Shown here one piece after another: positions 21,472 to 33,370 of a stretch of 64,000 nucleotides of DNA (position 1 is its first letter; each line of letters opens with the position of its first letter). The translations under genes and the position numbers were made by a program. The stretch covers positions 1,488,001 to 1,552,000 of the forward strand of contig CAWGMT010000008.1 in assembly GCA_963823675.1 (NCBI GenBank), in the 5' to 3' direction. The notes under the pieces were generated by a model. It was not told the DNA's origin and did not search any database. It saw nothing but the letters and a program-made list of their open reading frames with translations. The DNA comes from CAWGMT01 sp963823675 (GTDB lineage: Bacteria > Planctomycetota > Planctomycetia > Isosphaerales > Isosphaeraceae).

Positions 21472-24400
21472 ATGCTCGGCCTGCTACGCCGCGAGCCCGA
21501 GAGCAATGGCCAGATGACAATCCCCTCTTTAAGGGAGCCGCCGATGACGGCGAAGCGTGCACCTCACACTCATCCAGGTCCAGAAGCTCGGTCCGCCAGC
21601 CTCGTCCCAGAAAACGGTTCTCCGAGCAATGGTGCCGGCTCTTTGTCCGGGCCGTGCGGACACGAACCAGACCGCGGAGCAATGTTATCCGAACGATTCC
21701 GCGACAATCCGTACGAACTTGCGGGGCTTGCTGAGCTGCCCGAGGACGATGAGGCGCTTAAGTCTTCACTCGCAGACCTTCGGAATTGGATCATGTCTCA
21801 CAGAGTGTTGAGCACCGAAGCGCTAGCGGGGGTAATGTTCGTCCTCCTTCGAGTGGCGCAGTCTGATTACCAGGAAGGCAGCTACTGGCCTCATCTATCG
21901 GACCGCCTCGATCTCGACATCCTCTCCCCACAGGAACAGAGCCGCCTCGGCCGATGGTTCCGGAAGGGATTACGGCGATTCAACTACTTCGTCCCAATCC
22001 CGAAGAAGGCCCACAGGAATCTGACCCCAATCCTCGTCCATGCGGGCGTCCCGCGCGGCTCCTTGGAAGGGCTTGTCCCGTTCGTCGCAAGCGAGCTCGA
22101 GCGTCACGGGAGCTGGCTGGCCAACGCCGCCGAGTCGGCACCGGATCTGATTCGCCAACTCGTGCGCGGGTACACTGGTCCACTGCTCCACCGCAATGTC
22201 AGGCGGATTCTGGTGAGCAACCGGCGTGGAGCCGTCGAGTTGTGGTCATCACTCGCTCGCGTCATCCTGGCCCCGGTTGACTCTCCCGATTCTGAGGAGG
22301 CACTCCGGCTACTCCCTCCCGGAGTTGACCAGCAAGCGGTCCGGGAGGCCGTCCGGCGAAATGCGACAATCGGCTATAATCGGCAAACACTGCGGCCCCC
22401 ACGCGTCAGGTACGACCCGGAAACTGGTTCCGTGCGCCTCTACCTTCCGCACGGTTCCGAGGAACACTGGGACCTTCAAGCGGGGGAATGCCGGTACGTT
22501 TGGGATGAGGCGACCGGGGGGGTTACCGCCGAATTCCTCGATCCGCTCCCGGAAGAGGTTTCGATCTGTCCGCGTAGTCCCGAGGGAGGGATCGGCCGGA
22601 TATTCGCCACTCGGCCAGAGCGATGGCCCGGGCTCTGGTTCCGAGCCTCGACGGGCAATCTGGAACAGGGAACGACGATCGACAACAGCGGCGTTGAGTC
22701 GGGCCGCTGGTTCGTCCTGTTCGACGGCACTCCCGACCAACCTGGGAACGCCGAACCGAAGCCATTGAATTGGCCGTTCTTCGGCTCGCCGAATTGGTCC
22801 GCTTGGGAAGTCGATGTCCCAGCACGGTCCAATGCCCAGCAAGACTTCGTCTGGAAGGTCGGTGAGAACGAGTTCATCGTCCCACTGGCTCGGCGTCCGG
22901 GACCGACTGTACGAATGACGGCCCCGATTATCCATGCTTCGTCCGGAGAGAATGACCGTCTTGCGGTGTACGCAGAATACCCGGCCGCCACCCTCGACCG
23001 GGACCGCCCTTGCGGAGCTCAGCTTTGGCGTCGGGTGCGGGATTTTTGGGAACCGGGGCGGAAACTGGAATTGTTTCCTGACCAGCAAACATCCTTGACC
23101 GTTGAACGGGGCGGAATCTATCGCTTGCGGGAAACGCAAGGGATGGGACGAGTCCTCGCAGAATTCGCATTTATCCCTGGCCTTAACGTCCAGGGCCCCT
23201 CATTCCGCGGTGACACGGCCCTCATTCACATCGAGGCGGACGCGGACGCCGGGACGATCGGGAGATCAGAAGATTCTGGAACCACCAACGTAAGCGTTGA
23301 GCTGCCGGGCTCCTGGAACGCAACAATTCCTACTGTTGAACCGCAGCTCACAACGGCCTGGAACTGGCACGACTCGAAGACGCCGGATCTCTTGTTTCAC
23401 TGGGCTATCCCCGGGTTCCGCTGGCGAGTCATCGGACTCCGCGGAGAGTCTTCCAAGTGGACGCGCGACTTGCTCGTTGTCGATGAGGCGCGCGTCGCGA
23501 CCGAGGACCCACAACTCGAGATTCATGTCCCCGACGGATCTAATCTCACGATCAACGGCGAGACGGCAAGCCTCAAACCAGGTCCCGCGGGTCTCAGAGC
23601 CATCCGCAGTCTGAACGCCTACCTAGGCGACGTCGTTCGACTCACGTACCTGGGAATCAACTATGACGCTGTCATCGTCACTCGTCGTCCGGTCCTCGAC
23701 AAATTCACGGTTGAATTCGACGAGGACACCGTAATTGCGAGCTGGAGCCCGACGCCCCCCGACGGAACCGTACTGCTCGCCTGGGACCCGCTCTCGCCGA
23801 TTGAATCGCCGAAGGTCGTTCGATTGTCTTCCGCCGAGTTGAGAGAGCCAGGGGAATGGGTCGGCACGTGGGAAACCCTCCCGCAATCGGACTACATTGC
23901 CGTCGCACTGGCTCGCCGCCATTCATCCGCCGGGCTCAGCTTGGTGCCCTCCTCTTACGTCCCTGCGGTTGAGCGTCTTGAGCAGAGAAAGGCCGTGGTA
24001 TGGCTCTGTGAACGTCCCAATAGGCGGACGGATCAGGTCGCTCGTCTCTGGAGCCACCTTGCCCTCGACATCCAAGTCGATCTACTCTCACCCAAGCCTC
24101 GAGCGGCAATAGACATTGCTGCTCGACTCGAACAGATTCAACTGGGAGGCCCACTTCCGCTCGGCGAAATCCTGGCATTCGCTTCCGGTCTGGCAAGATC
24201 TCCCCTCCTGAGAGTAGCCAATAAAGAATGGGTCCGACGATATGCCGAGGAGATCCACCGTTGCGTCAACTCGCCCACGATGCTCTGAGAGCTGGGTCGG
24301 ATGTGCGTATCCCGAAGCCGATGAGGATGACTCACCGGGAGTCGGTTGGCTCCTTCGGAACGGTATTCACCCCGGGTGGGGTCGCGCCGGATGCCTGCCG

Positions 24401-25381
24401 GACCGAGTGGATCTGCTGGATTCGCTCACGATCCCCCTAAAGTATTATCGCGATCTGTGGTTACTCACATCGTGCTCACCTGACACCCCAAGTACCACCT
24501 CGAGCGAAAGTCCGGTCGTGCCCCGAAGACAATCACGCGATGACCGCGTGGCTGCGCGGCCAAACGTGTGTTGAGCTTCCACAGGATATGGCAACTTCCC
24601 GCTCCCGAACTGTTTCTACCCTGGCGATCCGGTGTGATCCGAGTACCGGACCGCGACCCTAGGTGCTCTCATGACCTGGTGTTCAAGCTTTCGGCAGGCG
24701 GTGGTGAAACTCAGTTCCTCGACGAACTCGGTCTGAACGCCCTGATGATTGACGGGTTGGATCCACAGCGACGGGAGAAGTTCGCGACGTGGGAACCAGA
24801 CGACGAAAACGCCTGGGCGGTCGAACCGTACTCACACCATCGGATTAGACCCGGATGGCGCACCGGGACTACGCCGCTCCTCGGGCCGTGCGCGGACCCA
24901 CTTCGCTTAGCCGAACGCCTCAGGTAAGAGACTTGCTGTTTCAATGGGACCCGAAGTTAGACATTCCCAAAGAACTTCAGGACCTTCTTCCCACTGAAAA
25001 AATCGACGAGTTCCTGAAGAACGAACCGGGTTCCGGTGCCCTCCACTCGCTCGTGCTGCTCCCCCTTCCTCCGTCGAGAGACTTTTGCGCGGAGAGAAAA
25101 TCCTCGTCCAGGTTGACCGGCCGATCCCCGACGCCGTCCTGACCGCCTGGCGGATATCTTGGGTCGATCGACTCGCCGCGAGACTCGGACCGGCTCGTTT
25201 GCTCGGCCCGAGCGGAGTGCTCTCCCTCGACCAGGCTGGATACCTCAGTGTCTTGGCGATGATGGTCGAACGCTACGAGGGCTTGATGACGCTCACCCTG
25301 GCCCTCGCCGAATTGCTAGTCAAGACGCTATACGATGGCGGGATCGGTTTCGCAGGGAAATATGCGAAAGTGTCTCGCTGA
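21472..25381 (+). CDS. Large unknown protein, DruH-like partner of the DruE helicase
   Basis: The first open frame gives about 938 residues from ATG 21472 (AAGG ten bases upstream; ATG 21427 also possible) to a stop at 24288. Coding sequence appears to continue in other frames to a stop at 25381, for example TAWLRGQTCVELPQDMATS, LVFKLSAGGGETQFLDELGL and ISWVDRLAARLGPARLLGPS, so the whole may be about 1,300 residues. Conserved-looking blocks are VLSTEALAGVMFVLLRVAQS, SYWPHLSDRL, FRKGLRRFNYFVPIPKKAHR and LTPILVHAGVPRGSLEGLV. No nuclease or ATPase motif is evident. It sits directly before the DruE-like helicase; in Druantia type III a large protein, DruH, has this position. Assignment rests on size and position, not on a verified alignment. 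The 24289-25381 part could instead be a separate gene. Confidence 0.55.
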
Positions 25382-25419
25382 AACCCTCTACTTACAGGCC
25401 TCTTGGCGGAGAATCCTTT

Positions 25420-28400
25420 ATGAATCCCATCGACGTCGCCAACTCCCTAAAGAATCGGTATATCTCCTATCCGTCCACCACGTTCGGGTTAAGCGAAGCC
25501 TTCTCCGACTTCGGTCGCGAGTTCGAGCGGTTCCTCTCGCAGCCAGGGCAGCTCGTCGCTGGTCCCTTCATCGAAGCCACCGCCCCATACAACGCCAGCG
25601 ACGACACCCTCGAGAGCCTCGTCGTCGAGGGGGTCCTACACGAAGGATTCCGGAACCTCTTCGCGGCTCAGGAGGCCGCTCGTCCGAGCGTGACTGCCCG
25701 TCCCCAAGCTCAGCGTCTCGGACTTCGAATCGGTGGTGCTTCGACCACGACCTGCCGGGACAGGCATGAACGTATCCCCGGCGACCGTAAGCTCTACACC
25801 CACCAAGTCCTGGCAATCCGCCGTCTATGTCGCGAGCTCGATCGGTACGACATCGACCGGCATACGGTCGTCGCGAGCGGAACGGGCAGCGGGAAACAGA
25901 GTGCTTCCTGCTTCCAGCGATCGACTGGATCCTTCGTCATCCCACGCGGCCAACCGGGAGGGGCAGCCCGTAGTAGGGCGCGGACTCAGAGTACTTCTCG
26001 TCTACCCCATGAACGCCCTGGTCAACGACCAGATCCGGCGGCTGAGGCAGCTGGTCGGCTATCGTTCTGACCGTGGGGAAGCCCCGATCCCGATCACCTT
26101 CGCACGTTACACAAGCGAGACCCGCGACCATCCCGAAATCGCCCGACAGAGGGAACCGGATGCCCCCTCGAACCAGATCCTGACCCGGACAGAAATCATT
26201 CGCAATCCGCCGGACATCTTGATCACGAACTTCGCCATGCTCGAGCAAGCCCTCCTGAGGCCTCAGGAGTCGCCGTTCTTCGACGACGTAGACGATTTCG
26301 CTTGGCGCTTTCTCTATCCTCGACGAGGCCCACAGTTACCGTGGAGCACAGGCGATCGAGCTCGCGAGACTGATGCAGCGGGTCCGTGCGGGCGTCCGCC
26401 GTGGAAAGCGAAATAAGGGCGTTCCCGAACATGAGCCGGTCTGCATCGCGACGAGTGCCACGCTCGTCGATCCGAAAGCAACACCATTGGAGCAACATCA
26501 AGTCACGGCCCAATTTGCTGGTGCACTCTTCGGGCTCTCGACCACGAGCGACTCTGTCATCTTCGCCGAGCGCGAGGACCCCGCGACCTGGGGGGACCCC
26601 TGGACGTTTCAGGACCTTGACTCATACCGGGCAGCCGACGAAGTTCGGAGTCACCTCGATCCGGCCGTATTCTCCCAGCTCGACCTCCCAGGCGATGAGG
26701 CCTTTTGGCAACTCTTTGCCGGGACTGCAATCCCTGAAGTTTACGACGCGGCGCGAACAATAGCGGGCGATGATCGAAGAGCCTTTCTGTTCCACCTCCT
26801 CAAGGGTCATCCACGATTCCACTGGCTTCTGGTCACGAATCAAAGAAGAACCGGAAAGGGTGGAGATTCTGGCAGACGAGTGGGGCGGTGCAGACCCCAA
26901 TGCGGTGCTGTCGGCACTTGAGAACCTCGTCGCGGGCTGCAACGCCGCGAGGAGACGCCCCGGAGAGCAATCGCTCCTTCCCTGTCGCTACCACCTCTTT
27001 GCCAGCGCTTTAGAGGGTCTTTTCGTTGACCTCGCCGCCGATGACGAAGTTGCGCCATCCGGGAGACCTTGGGCCCTTCCTGAGCTCGGCATCCGAGAAC
27101 TGGCGGTTCGTCGCTTTCTCCCCTCGGACCGGCTGGCCTTCGAGATCGCCCACTGCAACGGCTGCGGATACCCACTTGTCGTGACCGACCCCTCCCGGAA
27201 GGCAGAGGGCAACCTCGACCAACCTCCTGTCTGGGAACGTCCGGTTCACTTTTTGGCTCTCCGGCCCGACCGGTCCGAGGGCGATCCGCTTCCGCCCGCT
27301 CGCCTCGACTTGACGACAGGAGGCATTGTTCCAAATATCGGGATAAGTTCAACCGGGCTCTATCGTACCCTCTTCCGGGTCCCTCCGAATAAAGACCACA
27401 CCGACATCCAGGCATGCCCATACTGCGGTCGTGACCAGCGATTCCCGTCTGTAGCCTCGCGACTGATGACCGGCCAGGATGCCCCGGTGAGCGTGCTGAC
27501 CGAGGCCCTCGATGACGCAACTCCCAGGCCTCCGTCGCGAGCAACTTGCTACTCTGCAGGAGAACTACGGACACCGCTGTGGCGCGAATAACGACCCGAT
27601 CGTCGGAGAGGCACGCAAACTCCTGATCTTCAGCGACAGCCGCCAGAACGCGGCGTTCATGGCCTCGTATCTTCAGAACCACACTAGTACATATTTAATT
27701 CGGAAGGTTGCATTCGACGCCTTCCGCAACAATCCTGGGGTGCTATCGCTCGGCGACTGGGCGTCGCTCACCGTCAGCGAAATCATTGCGAAGGACCTCC
27801 ATATCCCCTACCTCGAAGATCGAGACCTCGCGGACATTGGGGATGGGGGACCGTTCCGCGGGTCCTATCTCCGGGAGAATCAGGCCAAGACAAACCGGAT
27901 CCTGTCCTGGCTCCTTGCCGAAGTCAGCGGTTCTCAGCCACTCGCGCTTGAAGCACTGGGGTTGCTCCAAATCGGTGTGCCTTGGGGCGATATCCCTGAT
28001 TTCGTCCAACCGCGCGAGGCCCCTGTGGAGGCCGAATTCCAGTGGCCTGGCCCACCGTTGACCATCGGCGACCTCGTTCACCTAATCGACCGTGTTTTGC
28101 GCCACATGCGCCGGCACTATCTCGTGACAACTCCACCCGGCGTTGACCGCCCCGGATTCGGCGGCCCGACCCAACCGTACCTGGTCCGCGAGAAAACTCC
28201 CGAGCTGGATGACCACCTCCGCGGTCTACTAAACGCAAACAATCAGGACACGATTTACGTCGAGTTCCTCCGACGTTGGGCGAAACGGCGAAGTGGTGGC
28301 CACGATCCTTCTCCGGAAGTGATTCTGCGCGATGGGCACTGCGATCTTCTCTATCATGGAGGAGCATCTCGCTCCGTGGATCCGCATGCCGTCACAGAGC

Positions 28401-31400
28401 AGGGTGTCAGGGCCCTGGCACTTCGCCACGAGGCGGCCCGCGTGTTCCGCGCGGAGCGGCTCTGGAAATGCGACATCTGTGGATCCTATGCCGCAAGCTT
28501 ACCTCGATGGGGTTTGTCCGGAACGAGGCTGTCACGGCTGTCTTGAGGACGTCCCCGAACAGGACCGCCCCGAACAATCGCCAGATTGTCATATGTTCGT
28601 ACAAAGCTATGTGAGGGGACCGCGGCGGGAACTCCGATGCGAGGAACATACCGCACAGCTCTCGCCCGAGTTTGGCCAGGAAGTCCAGGAGGCTTTCCAA
28701 TGCGGACAGGTCAACGCCCTCTCATGCTCCACTACGTACGAGATGGGGGTAGACATCGGATCCCTCCAAGCGATCGTGCTCCGAAACGTCCCGCCGAGCA
28801 CAGTGAATTACGTTCAGCGGGCGGGCCGGGCGGGCCGAAGAGCGGATACTGTCGCGTTCGTCCTAACTTTCTGCCAACGACGTCCTCATGACCGGCATCA
28901 TTTCCAGGCACCGAAGGGCATCATCGCCGGGAGGATCCGTCCGCCCCAAATCGACCTCGCGAACCAAAAGATCCTCCAGAGGCACTGCAATGCGGAAATC
29001 CTGACCGAATATTGGAGCTGGTTGGACGCTCAGTCCGTCGGTGGACAGCCCGATGCCTTTCGAATGGCCGGAAACGTCGGGGCTTTCTTCGACGATCGTC
29101 TCGACGGCACGAATACGACGCCGTACGAATATCTTCGGACATGGCTAGCCGACGAAGCCAACTGCCGGCGATGCCTCGAGCGTCTCGGGCACGCTTTCGG
29201 TCTCACGGCTCAAGACGCCGTCCGGCATTGCCATCGTATGGCTGATTCGGTCTCGACCGAATCAAATCCCCTGGCAAGGGCCGCCGAGGATGCACTCGGC
29301 CTCTTGAAGAGCTTTCGCGAAGGAATGGAGGAGCACAGGCTAAGAGAGGCCGATTGGCGGGAGAAGGCGGCCGAGGCACGAAGAACTGGGGAAATCCTGT
29401 CCTCGCAACAACTGGCCAAGGAGGAACACCAAGAGCATCGCGCGGTCAGGTCATTCGAGATCCTAGAGCGGCAGCAGAGGGACGAGTTTCTGATCTCGTT
29501 CTTGATGTCCCGCGGCGTCTTGCCGAGCTTCGCGTTCCCCGTAAACGTTGGGAAGCTCCACGTCCTCGCCGAGGAGATGCGCGAGAGCCGAAGGGCGAAC
29601 GCACCGACCATGCTCAAGTTCGACCGTGACATGAAGATCGCGCTCAGCGAATACGCTCCAGGGGCGGAGATCGTCGCCGGCAAACGCATCTATGGCTCGA
29701 TTGGGCTGCGGAAATTCCCGGTGCAGGAATTCGATTGGTTCAATTGGTTTCGCATCTGTCCGAAGTGCAATGGGCTCGAATTGATGTCGAACGAACGGAG
29801 CCACCCCCAGTGCGAGCCCGAATGTCGATTCTGCGGTGAGGAGGTTCCAGCGAGCCATAGGACTCCACGACAATGGATCGAGCCCCGATGGGGCTTCGTG
29901 ACGGACGTTAACGCCAAGGCCCGAATCCCCCGGGGGCAAAGACCTTGGCGGATCCCAACTGTTCGCGCCTTCTTCATTGGCGGTCGCCCTACCCTGCCTG
30001 ACCGGGAGGCTCCAGCAGATGGACGACCCCCCGTTGAAACGTTCCCAGCGGTGCATGAGGAACTCTTCGTGGAGGGGCGTTACGCGAGCGGCCGGAGCCT
30101 CCTCGTGCTCAATCTGGGCGATTTCAGGACAACCAAGGACGGCCTTCCGCTTCGCGCGGGGTTCAACGTCTGCAACCGTTGCGGACGGGCAGACTTCCGG
30201 GGCCGGCCGCCGAAGAAAGGGCACCGTGCTCCGTACCATCGTTTCGGGGCCGCATGCACGGGCCCCATCGGCGTCGGTCCCTTCACCAAGGGTGAACCCA
30301 TCGCCCTGGGCCATCGCTACGAAACTGATGTAGTCTGGTTGGAGTTCCTCGGCGTGCCGCACGAGCGAGCGACTTCCGCAGGCTTCTGGCTCAGCCTCGC
30401 CTACGCGCTTACCAATGCCGCCACGGCCGAGCTGAACATCGAGCGAACTGACCTAGAGGCTACGACCGTCCCGCTCGAGGGAGAAGAGCGGCACGCCATC
30501 GTCCTCTACGATTCCGTTCCGGGGGGTGCCGGGCACTGTCGCCAGATCCTCCACAATCTCCCCGCAGTCATTCGCCGTGCTCGGGACCGGCTGGCCTCGT
30601 GTGACTGCGACCCGCAGGTCACTGGTTGCTATGGCTGTCTGTGCGATTACCAGAACCAGTTCGCTCACGACCAATTATCACGGGGCGGGGCACTGAATTA
30701 CCTCGACCGCTTGGTCAACGAACTCGATCGCAGTGACCCGACCCCCTGGCGTCAGCCAAGCCGCTCCCCCTGTCGCGAGATCGTAGATTCGCTTCACGCG
30801 GCCTCTGGCGTCGTTAGCCTGCGTGTGAACTCCGTCGAGTCCGGCATCATCCCGGGCCTAAACAAGGACTGGTTCGACATTTTCAAAGAGGTTGCCTCCC
30901 GGCCTTGTGGTTCGCAGCAGCTCAATCTTTTCATCGGTTCGTCTCCCGAACCAGGTAGAGCCCCGGGGGCAACTCTAGCTTACCATCGCCTCGCCGAGCT
31001 ACAGCAACTGGGCGTTAACCTCCAGCTCTGCACGGGATCTGCACCCGAGCACGCTAGCCTCCTGATCGACCTCCACGATGTGAGGGACGGAATAGTCTGG
31101 CGGCTGGCCGTGGTCGATCGCCCTCTCGCCCCTCGTTGACAACGTCCAGAGGAGCCGGCTCGGCCGTGCGGAGACCGCTCGGCAAGCGTTAGGGGCGACG
31201 CCGGAATCTGGCCCTTTGCGCCTTCCCGAATTGAAGGAGTTTCACCACTTCCTGCTGCAACCAAGGTACCCGGCAGGACCCCTGGGACGAACGTTACCTG
31301 GGGACGGTTCTGACTCGCCCTATTCGTCGCCTGATGCTCATCGACCCACACTTCTTGAGCGGGCGAGAGAAGCGCGACATGCTAGACCGATTCTTGGGCC

Positions 31401-31891
31401 GAATCGTTCCATCCGACCGAATCGAAGCACGAGTTAAGACTGGTAGGGCAGCGAAGTTCGACGAATTTCACGATTCCCGAACTCAAGATCAGGAGTGTCG
31501 CTCTCTTGAGAATCGTCACCGCCGGCTTAATCTTCGTGTCCTTATCCCAGACTCTATGCTTGAAGAGCACGACCGAACGATCTTGATTCAAACTGACGAC
31601 AGCCGCTCATATCGGATCCTGTTGGGCCAGGGCCTCTTCGGGTTCGAGGAACACTGCCGCAAGAGCTCCGAAGCAGTCTGGTTTGAGATCAGCACGGAGG
31701 ACTTCGACAGGAGTTGGGTCTCGCATTGGAGCCGATCGCCGAGCAGGAGCATCTGTCGGTTCCAGTCAGAAAGGGCACCACTTTGGGAGACCAGTGGGTA
31801 CCAGCTGGAGCGGTTGCGGCGCGATTTGTTTGATCACTCTCAGGGATCGAGCCAACCTCGCCGGCTGCTAGCCCGCGGGACGTTCGGCTGA
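25420..31891 (+). CDS. DruE-like giant helicase with DUF1998 and PLD-like tail (frames broken)
   Basis: About 2,150 residues. Start ATG 25420 has GGAG eight bases upstream; the opening MNPIDVANSLKNRYISYPST and GPFIEATAPY is typical of this helicase family. Motifs in order: ASGTGSGK (25873-25896), LVYPMNALVNDQ (~25998), DEAH (26322-26333), SAT (26454-26462), LIFSDSRQNAAFMA (~27623), TTYEMGVDIGSLQAIVLRN and NYVQRAGRAGRR (~28733-28845). Zinc ribbons follow (CPKCNG with CRFCG; CNRCG), then DUF1998 with YDSVPGGAGHC and CDCDPQVTGCYGCLCDYQNQ (to ~30720). After an apparent stop at 31139 coding continues in other frames to a PLD-like MIT_C-type domain with EEHDRTILIQTDD and GLFGFEEHC. The frame changes near 25897, 25950, 26310, 26850, 27520, 28370, 31130 and 31280. 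It matches Druantia DruE in size and design; anti-phage role inferred. Confidence 0.65.
31735..31830 (-). repeat. Inverted copy of a ~60-bp repeat flanking the CHC2 gene (left)
   Basis: On the minus strand it reads CAGCTGGTACCCACTGGTCT followed by CCCAAAGTGGTGCCCTTTCT and GACTGGAACCGACAG. It is about 70 percent like the plus strand at 32612-32675 (CAGCCTGGTCCCCACCTCGC, then AAAAGTGGTACCCCCGCTGG). The two lie on either side of the CHC2 gene in opposite orientation. It may overlap the 3' end of the helicase gene. Confidence 0.35.
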
Positions 31892-32282
31892 TCGTGGGGC
31901 GAGGCGATCGGCAGGCCGAGGTTGTGGGGATGTGCCATTGAGCATCCAAGGGACCTCACGATGGAGTTGTTCGCACAGCGTCGATGGTCGCCTCGAAGAG
32001 GCTCAGCCCAGTCGCTGCAGCGTACAGATCCAGTTGATTCCCGCATGATCCGCATTTGAAGCACCTGTAGATATGTCGTTTCAGATGTGCGGAAAAGCTG
32101 CGGCTCAATGGTGAGATCGAGTGATGGACCGGACACGGGCCTCGCACCTGATCCGCGGAGGATTCGCAGGGGACGAAGCCGAGCAAGTCGAGGACATCAG
32201 CCAGAGCGATCCTGGCTCGGACTTCGGTGAAGTGAATGCCCGGCACGACTGTGATCCTGGAGATCGAGACCGACGTCTGCAT
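31868..32282 (-). CDS. CHC2 zinc-finger protein, copy 1 (primase-type zinc finger)
   Basis: About 137 residues, ATG 32282. The core ARIALADVLDLLGFVPCE, RGPCPVHHS and YRCFKCGSCGNQLDLYAAAT is a CHC2 zinc finger (C-P-V-H, C-F-K-C) as at the N-terminus of DNA primase, but no primase catalytic domain follows. The frame changes near 31980: FEATID continues into LCEQLHREVPWML in the next frame, ending at TAG 31868. A second member of the family lies at 36157-36707. Such short CHC2 proteins occur in planctomycete mobile regions; role unknown. Its 3' end overlaps the helicase's 3' end. Confidence 0.6.
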
Positions 32283-32569
32283 ACGTGCGAATACAACTTG
32301 GCACGAATCTGGGGTGGCCTTGGGGACAGAGAAGAGGAACCCGTAATCTTATATTTTGTTATAACGATATGCAAGTGGATCGTGATCGAGCCAGATGGCG
32401 TGCTGTGGTGGTTATCACAGGTGGAACAGTTGCCGGCGGGCAACTCGTTAATCTTTACCCAAACTGCCGAAGGTGACTCTGGTATCAAGAGCTGAGATGG
32501 CGACGTCCGGCAGAAGGAATCTACGGATCGCCGAGGCATGCCGTCAAGCCGATTCTCGAGAAAACATCG

Positions 32570-33172
32570 GTGGCGACTCGGACGGGGACCACTTCGCTGA
32601 AACCCACATATTTCAGCCTGGTCCCCACCTCGCTGCAAAAGTGGTACCCCCGCTGGCTGTTACTGACAGCAATCAGCCTTCCAGGAGATACTAGACTTCG
32701 CTGGCCCGACTTCCGAACTGGTAAAATGCAGGTTCGGTCCTGGGTGATCGCCATCGCAGTGGCAATCTCCTCCGACCTTTATTCTACGCCGCGGAGTCTG
32801 TCGCGAGCAGGTCCGACAGCTTCTCGTCGCCAGATGCCCCAACTGTCCGCGAACCCAATCTTCCTCGCGAATCGGATCGGCGCGTCCGAAGAACGAGATA
32901 CTCGTGAATCGCCCCCGCTGAGGTTGACGGCGCAGCTCAGGTCCGCCCTCGACTACGAGACCCGGTTCGCTGACGACATGCAGGACGTCTTAACGTCAGC
33001 GATTGCGAGTTGCGGGACGGGTGTTTTCATTTCCTCTGGCCGTTTGGGACACGACTCGACCGGCGGGAAATCAGAGCAAACCCTAGCCCTGCTTGACCCC
33101 CTGCCCGGATCGGCGTTAGATAAAGCAGAGGCTAAAGCGTGGTTCTGGGATATGCCAACGACTACGGCGTGA
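32570..33172 (+). CDS. Possible hypothetical protein
   Basis: A 200-codon open frame with no family I recognise. The N-terminal third overlaps the inverted repeat and is probably not coding; the part from about 32730 (VRSWVIAIAVAISSDL, then LTAQLRSALDYETRFADDMQ) looks more protein-like. No good ribosome site. It may be a remnant or chance frame. Confidence 0.2.
   Translation: MATRTGTTSLKPTYFSLVPTSLQKWYPRWLLLTAISLPGDTRLRWPDFRTGKMQVRSWVIAIAVAISSDLYSTPRSLSRAGPTASRRQMPQLSANPIFLANRIGASEERDTRESPPLRLTAQLRSALDYETRFADDMQDVLTSAIASCGTGVFISSGRLGHDSTGGKSEQTLALLDPLPGSALDKAEAKAWFWDMPTTTA
32605..32690 (+). repeat. Inverted copy of a ~60-bp repeat flanking the CHC2 gene (right)
   Basis: CAGCCTGGTCCCCACCTCGC then AAAAGTGGTACCCCCGCTGG and CTGTTACTGACAG. 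Partner of the minus-strand copy at 31735-31830; together they bracket the CHC2 gene in inverted orientation. Confidence 0.35.
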
Positions 33173-33370
33173 TGCTCTGGTACATCCTGGCGGCTCACCG
33201 CCCGAAAAATTGGCTGGCTCGTCCGCAGGGCAGCAAGCGCGCTTACAGGTTGCTATAGCGTGATTTGACGAGAGTGCTGCCTGTACCCGAACGCGGAACC
33301 CGGATCGTCAGCAGCGAGTACCGGGCCACCACCTCCCGACCAGCCCCGCCCTGCTAGGAGAATCGCACCT

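Larger units (their letters stand above)
32283..33370. other. Low-information region between CHC2 gene and next gene
   Basis: Over 1 kb with no firm gene. It contains an AT-rich block with ATATTTTGTTATAACGATAT at about 32352-32371, which could be the CHC2 promoter, and the right copy of the inverted repeat. One open frame (32570-33172) is listed separately with low confidence. Confidence 0.35.

Noticed and set aside
24500..24520. 15-base match (GAAAGTCCGGTCGTG) between 24.5 kb and the intron-like region at 33.96 kb
   Set aside because: The surroundings differ completely and the 24.5-kb site lies in coding sequence, so chance is likely.
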